A stretch of 17,182 bases of DNA from Candidatus Uhrbacteria bacterium (lineage in GTDB: Bacteria; Patescibacteriota; Patescibacteriia; UBA9934; UBA11717). Below the pieces are notes generated by a model that was not told the origin of the DNA, ran no database searches, and saw only the letters and a program-made list of their open reading frames with translations. The translations under genes were made by a program, and so were the position numbers. This document shows positions 13,846 to 17,182 of this stretch, in pieces. Where the stretch lies: positions 1 through 17,182 of the forward strand of contig JABMPK010000059.1 in the NCBI GenBank assembly GCA_013203725.1, in the 5' to 3' direction. Each line of letters opens with the position of its first letter. Within the stretch, counting starts at the first letter, position 1.

Positions 13846-14976
13846 CTATCTGTTTATAACCGTCCTTTGTATATGTCGCGCTAACTTCGTGACACACTCA
13901 TAATTGATTGTTCCCTCCCATCTAGCGTGATCCTCAGCAGTAATCCGCTCCTCTCCCTGAACGCCAATCAACACAACCTCGGCGCCGACCTTAACATCGA
14001 TGTCTGTGACATCAACAACGGTATGATTCATACATACACGACCAAGTATCGGAACGCTCGTTCCATTCACCAGAACGCGACCTGCGTTTGAAAGCGACCG
14101 AAACAGTCCATCGTAGTATCCAACGGGCAAGATCGCGATCTTGGTATTCCGTGTCGTTCTATAAGTGCAGCCGTATGAGATAAACGAGTCTGCCTCAAGA
14201 TCTTTCACCTGCACCACTCGTGTCTTCCACGAGAGCACAGGCATGAGCTCAAGCTCGCTTGCTCGAGCAACGCTCTCTGACGGCCACAAACCATACACCG
14301 CAATTCCTGGCCGTGCCATAGTCATGTCCGCGAGGTCATTACTGAGTATCGCACCAGAATTTCCGCAATGTAACTCTACAATACTTGGATACAGCGTCTT
14401 AAGCTCACCCGCTAATTTCCTAAAACTTCCCAACTGATCTGAAAAATATCTACGACCGTCGCTATCGAGCTCGTCCGATGTTGCAAAGTGCGTCATCAAA
14501 CCTGTGACCCTGATCCCCGGTAACTCATCAAGCTCTCTCATAAACTCGCCCAAAGAATCTTTCACGTGTCCCTGTCTTCCCATACCAGTGTCGATCTCAA
14601 CATGAACGTCGACAGTCTTGCCAGACCTCACTGCAGAATCAGAAACACCATGAGCAAGATCTAGATCATGTGCTACGATCGTTACACCAAGAGCGACAAC
14701 AAGATCATACTCACTCGGCAACGCGGAACTCAACATAAATATATCAACAACAATCCCGTTATCACGAAGTTCACACGCCTCATCGACAGTGGTTACCGCA
14801 AGACAGTCAACGCCTTGATCAACGAGCATACTTGCCATCTCCAGCATCCCATGTCCATACGCATTGCCCTTAATCGGAACCACCAATCTCTGACCAATAG
14901 TGCGAGATCTTAAGATATTCAGGTTGTGAATCAGTGCATTTCGCGAAAGTTCGATCCAGGTGCTTGTATCACTCAT
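13846..14976 (-). CDS. alr: alanine racemase
   Basis: PLP enzyme that makes D-alanine for peptidoglycan peptides. From MSDTSTWIELSRNALIHNL the product is 376 residues, the usual size. The PLP lysine lies in VVPIKGNAYGHG, where most family members read VKANAYGHG. EIDTGMGRQG, LMTHFATSD and HCGNSGA line the barrel, ARPGIAVYG binds PLP phosphate, and the second-domain catalytic tyrosine is in ISYGCTYRT; MNHTVVDVTD is the conserved C-terminal segment. A GTG start at 14994 would extend it by six residues, but that overlaps the promoter; the ATG at 14976 is preferred. It is divergent from dus over 62 bp. Its presence with murJ implies that peptidoglycan is made. Confidence 0.94.
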   Translation of the reverse strand: MSDTSTWIELSRNALIHNLNILRSRTIGQRLVVPIKGNAYGHGMLEMASMLVDQGVDCLAVTTVDEACELRDNGIVVDIFMLSSALPSEYDLVVALGVTIVAHDLDLAHGVSDSAVRSGKTVDVHVEIDTGMGRQGHVKDSLGEFMRELDELPGIRVTGLMTHFATSDELDSDGRRYFSDQLGSFRKLAGELKTLYPSIVELHCGNSGAILSNDLADMTMARPGIAVYGLWPSESVARASELELMPVLSWKTRVVQVKDLEADSFISYGCTYRTTRNTKIAILPVGYYDGLFRSLSNAGRVLVNGTSVPILGRVCMNHTVVDVTDIDVKVGAEVVLIGVQGEERITAEDHARWEGTINYECVTKLARHIQRTVINR

Positions 14977-14984
14977 ATCCGAAG

Positions 14985-14993
14985 ATAGTAGCA
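14985..14993 (-). promoter_or_regulatory. extended -10 promoter of alr
   Basis: Minus-strand TGCTACTAT: hexamer TACTAT (14985-14990) with the TG of an extended -10. Only 8 nt remain to the ATG at 14976, so the transcript would begin 1-2 nt before or at the start codon. No good -35 is visible. Confidence 0.5.
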
Positions 14994-15000
14994 CATTCGA

Positions 15001-15029
15001 TTGACAAAACAGGCAAAATTCGCTAGCAT
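15001..15029 (+). promoter_or_regulatory. promoter of the dihydrouridine synthase gene
   Basis: A perfect TTGACA -35 (15001-15006), a 17-bp spacer and TAGCAT -10 (15024-15029, 4 of 6). Nine nt separate the -10 from the ATG at 15039, predicting a 2-3 nt leader and no room for a Shine-Dalgarno. Confidence 0.65.
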
Positions 15030-15038
15030 TGCGGCATT

Positions 15039-16058
15039 ATGAACTTTGCTTGGGACAAGTTACCGCGTCCTATCATTGCACTTTCACCGATGGCTGACAT
15101 GACGGACTCTGCGTTTTGTCAAACGGTGAAGGATGTTTCCAATCCAATCATGTTTCGAGAGATGGTTAGCTCTGAAGCGATGGTAAGAGGAAACGATAAA
15201 ACGATGATGATGACGGATTTCGCAGATGTTGAACGACCGATCGTTCAACAGATTTTCGGTGCGGATCCAGAGACGATGGCAAAGAGCGCGAAGATGATTT
15301 GGGACGAACATGAACCAGAAGGCATCGACGTGAACATGGGTTGTCCGGTTTACAAGATCACGAGCAACTTCAATGGATCGGCTCTGATGAAAGACCCGGA
15401 ACTCGCAGCCGAGATCGTACGCAAGATGAAGGCCGCTGTTCCCTGCCCGGTGTCGGTCAAGATCCGCGCGGGTTGGTCTGATCCGAATCAGTGCGTTGAG
15501 TTCGCGAGAGTTTTGGAGGCTGCGGGTGCCGATCTGATTACGGTTCACGGTAGAACTAAAGAACAGGGTTACAGTGGTTACGCAGATTGGACAAAGATTA
15601 ATGACGTCAAAGACGCAGTGTCGATTCCGATACTTGCTAACTGCGATATCTTCTGCGCAGAAGATGCCGTGCGCATCTTGAAAGTTACAGGCGCAGACGG
15701 TATCCTTGTAGCGCGCGGTGCGCTTGGAAACCCCTGGATCTTTAAACAGATTGCGGAAATCCTGGAAACAGGTAAGATCCTGACCCGACCAACATATAAA
15801 CAACATTTTGAACTAATCATTCGTCACGCAGAGCGACACGTCGCTCAATACGGAGAACGCGGAATCGTGACATTTAGAAAACACCTTTCGTGGTATACAA
15901 AAGGAATGGAAGGAGCAAAAGAATTTCGTTCAGGACTTGTACGAATTTCTTCACTAGATGAGCTCAAGACACTCGTGGCCCCTTATCTAAATGACGAACG
16001 GGAAATGGACTTCATACGCATGAAATCTCCACAACCCGATTCTTATCCAGGAGAATAA
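15039..16058 (+). CDS. dus: tRNA-dihydrouridine synthase (DusB-like)
   Basis: FMN enzyme that reduces specific uridines in tRNA to dihydrouridine. The 339 residues form a TIM barrel with ALSPMADMTDSAF (14-26, FMN site), DVNMGCPVYKI with catalytic C102 and K106, FNGSALMKDP, VSVKIRAGW, ITVHGRTKEQGYSG, and the phosphate-binding ARGALGNPWIF. The C-terminal helical tRNA-binding part follows, with RKHLSWYTKGM. The motif after strand 7 reads ILANCDIF instead of the common GNGDI. It is the first gene of a two-gene unit with the ATP-grasp gene, one base apart (TAA-T-ATG). A 240-codon antisense reading frame overlaps it but is a shadow. Confidence 0.94.
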   Translation: MNFAWDKLPRPIIALSPMADMTDSAFCQTVKDVSNPIMFREMVSSEAMVRGNDKTMMMTDFADVERPIVQQIFGADPETMAKSAKMIWDEHEPEGIDVNMGCPVYKITSNFNGSALMKDPELAAEIVRKMKAAVPCPVSVKIRAGWSDPNQCVEFARVLEAAGADLITVHGRTKEQGYSGYADWTKINDVKDAVSIPILANCDIFCAEDAVRILKVTGADGILVARGALGNPWIFKQIAEILETGKILTRPTYKQHFELIIRHAERHVAQYGERGIVTFRKHLSWYTKGMEGAKEFRSGLVRISSLDELKTLVAPYLNDEREMDFIRMKSPQPDSYPGE

Positions 16059-16059
16059 T

Positions 16060-17182
16060 ATGGGAAAGAAAGAATGGCGCACAGGCCGAGACACATTTTT
16101 GTATGTTTCCAACCTGCCAGAAGGTGCAGTTGAGTCGATTAAGAAATATGGGGAGAAGTACGGACGCGACCTTAAGGTTGCGGTCATTCACGATATAAAA
16201 TCACCATACTCAGGAGTGCTCGCAAAGAAGCGAGGTGCCAGCGTGATTATAAAAGCAGATTTTAGATCTGTTTCCGATGTACAGAAGGCCCTTCTACCAC
16301 ACCAAGATAAATTTCTTGCAGTAACTGCTAGAGGAGATTCTGCAGTTACCCTTTTCCGTGAAGCTATTCCCCACCTTCCAGAACTTAGAACACCAAACTC
16401 AGAGTCACTTATTTGGTCAGTGAACAAGATCGAGATGAGGAAGAGGTTTTTTGCACACGATAAAACCATCACTCCAAAGTTTGCAATCGCAAAAGATTCT
16501 ACACAAAAGACAATCGACAGGATCGTAAAAAGTGTAAACTTTCCGTGTGTTGTAAAACCGCCAGATCTAGCGGAAAGTATTCTTGTTGCAATTTGCTTCC
16601 ACGAAGAAGAGCTTCAAGCTGCTATAAAGCGTACCTTCACAAAGGTTCGGTCCATTTATAAGAAAAAGATGATCCTGACACCACCGCGAGTTCTCGTTGA
16701 GCAGTTCATGGAAGGCAATATGTATTCTATAGATGCATACGTTGACTCACGTGGAACTGCCCAACTTACCCCGATGGTGTACATCAAAACCGGTCGATCG
16801 ATTGGTTTTGATGATTTCTTTGGATATCAGCAGATGACGCCAACGAACCTTAAGACACAAAGCATTAAAGACGCTCATGTGGTTGCTAGAAAAGCAATAA
16901 AAGCGCTTGGTCTACGGAGCACGTCTGCGCACATTGAGCTCATGCGTACTGAAGACGGGTGGAAGGTTATCGAAGTCGGTGCTCGTATCGGCGGATTCAG
17001 GGTTGAGATGTATGAGCTTTCGTACGGATTCGATCATGGACTGAATGATATCTTGCACCGCGTACCAAACAAGATTAATGTTCCAAAGCGCAAGAAAGGA
17101 TATACGGCTGCAATGAAGTTTTTTGCAAAAGAAGAAGGTGAACTCGTAAGACTCGTAGGACCAAAGAAGGCGCTTAAACTTG
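16060..17182 (+). CDS. ATP-grasp superfamily ligase (partial, 3' end outside window)
   Basis: ATP-dependent carboxylate-amine/thiol ligase-type protein; substrate unknown. The 374 visible residues have an N-terminal alpha/beta region (about 10-110, LKVAVIHDIKSPYSGVLAKK), then the grasp: NKIEMRKRFF (about 122-131), nucleotide lysine in FPCVVKPPDLAES (K166), hinge VLVEQFMEGNMYSIDAYV (about 211-228), and metal ligands in SAHIELMRTEDG (E293) and KVIEVGARIGG (E305). The usual glycine-rich loop reads PPDLAESI, not a clear GGxGS. The frame is open to the window end. A strong AGGAG Shine-Dalgarno in the end of dus, 8 nt from the ATG, fixes the start. Candidates include amino-acid ligases or carbamoyl-phosphate-synthase-like enzymes; I cannot choose. 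Confidence 0.88.
   Translation, partial: MGKKEWRTGRDTFLYVSNLPEGAVESIKKYGEKYGRDLKVAVIHDIKSPYSGVLAKKRGASVIIKADFRSVSDVQKALLPHQDKFLAVTARGDSAVTLFREAIPHLPELRTPNSESLIWSVNKIEMRKRFFAHDKTITPKFAIAKDSTQKTIDRIVKSVNFPCVVKPPDLAESILVAICFHEEELQAAIKRTFTKVRSIYKKKMILTPPRVLVEQFMEGNMYSIDAYVDSRGTAQLTPMVYIKTGRSIGFDDFFGYQQMTPTNLKTQSIKDAHVVARKAIKALGLRSTSAHIELMRTEDGWKVIEVGARIGGFRVEMYELSYGFDHGLNDILHRVPNKINVPKRKKGYTAAMKFFAKEEGELVRLVGPKKALKL

Noticed and set aside
15084..15806. 240-codon open frame on the minus strand opposite dus
   Set aside because: It lies fully antisense to a clearly homologous dihydrouridine synthase, shows no recognisable domain, and has no promoter or ribosome binding site. It is a shadow of codon bias.
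1..17182. CRISPR arrays, tRNAs, rRNA, insertion sequences, toxin-antitoxin or defence genes
   Set aside because: I looked on both strands and found no regularly spaced repeats, no tRNA or rRNA-like segments, no transposase or integrase motifs and no recognisable defence domains.

Overview
The window looks like a chromosomal segment of a reduced-genome bacterium, most likely of the Candidate Phyla Radiation (Patescibacteria, Parcubacteria-like). This assignment is an inference. It rests on the infA-rpmJ-rpsM-rpsK-rpsD-rpoA-rplQ cluster, compact genes with 1-9 bp junctions, an RNA polymerase alpha subunit without its C-terminal domain, an alanyl-tRNA synthetase that stops after the editing domain, a MurJ-type flippase lacking usual arginines, and a thrombospondin-type-3/PKD surface protein. 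TGA is used as a normal stop (the glycosyltransferase at 7542 and the gene ending at 11013), so this is not a UGA=glycine lineage. No rRNA, tRNA, CRISPR array, insertion sequence or prophage gene was seen. No gene-free stretch exceeds about 150 bases.

Layout. (1) 1-2762, minus strand: translation and transcription operon (infA, rpmJ, rpsM, rpsK, rpsD, rpoA, start of rplQ), driven by a near-consensus sigma-70 promoter at 2837-2865. (2) 2909-9222, minus strand: alaS, murJ, a membrane-anchored TSP3/PKD surface protein, a family 2 glycosyltransferase, a small anchored protein with three C-x4-C pairs, and a short SpoU/TrmH RNA methyltransferase. The middle of this block looks like an envelope cluster. 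(3) 9277-11013: era on the plus strand; a small thioredoxin-like protein on the minus strand, sharing a bidirectional terminator with era; and a plus-strand anchored hypothetical gene whose 3' end and terminator overlap the next, convergent gene. (4) 10959-14976, minus strand: beta-CASP metallo-beta-lactamase RNase, CPA2 antiporter and alanine racemase. (5) 15039-17182, plus strand: a DusB-like tRNA-dihydrouridine synthase coupled to an ATP-grasp protein that runs off the window.

Together these are mostly housekeeping functions: ribosome assembly and translation (ribosomal proteins, IF-1, Era, AlaRS), RNA modification and decay (TrmH, Dus, beta-CASP), and envelope building (MurJ, Alr, GT2, surface protein). 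I do not see a defence island or mobile system. The most interesting signal is in gene expression. Several first-in-transcript genes have a -10 box only 6-10 nt before the start codon, which predicts leaderless or near-leaderless mRNAs. In contrast, several operon-internal junctions are an identical TAA-T-ATG. Few genes have a clear Shine-Dalgarno sequence, and the polymerase lacks the alpha CTD that normally reads UP elements and many activators.
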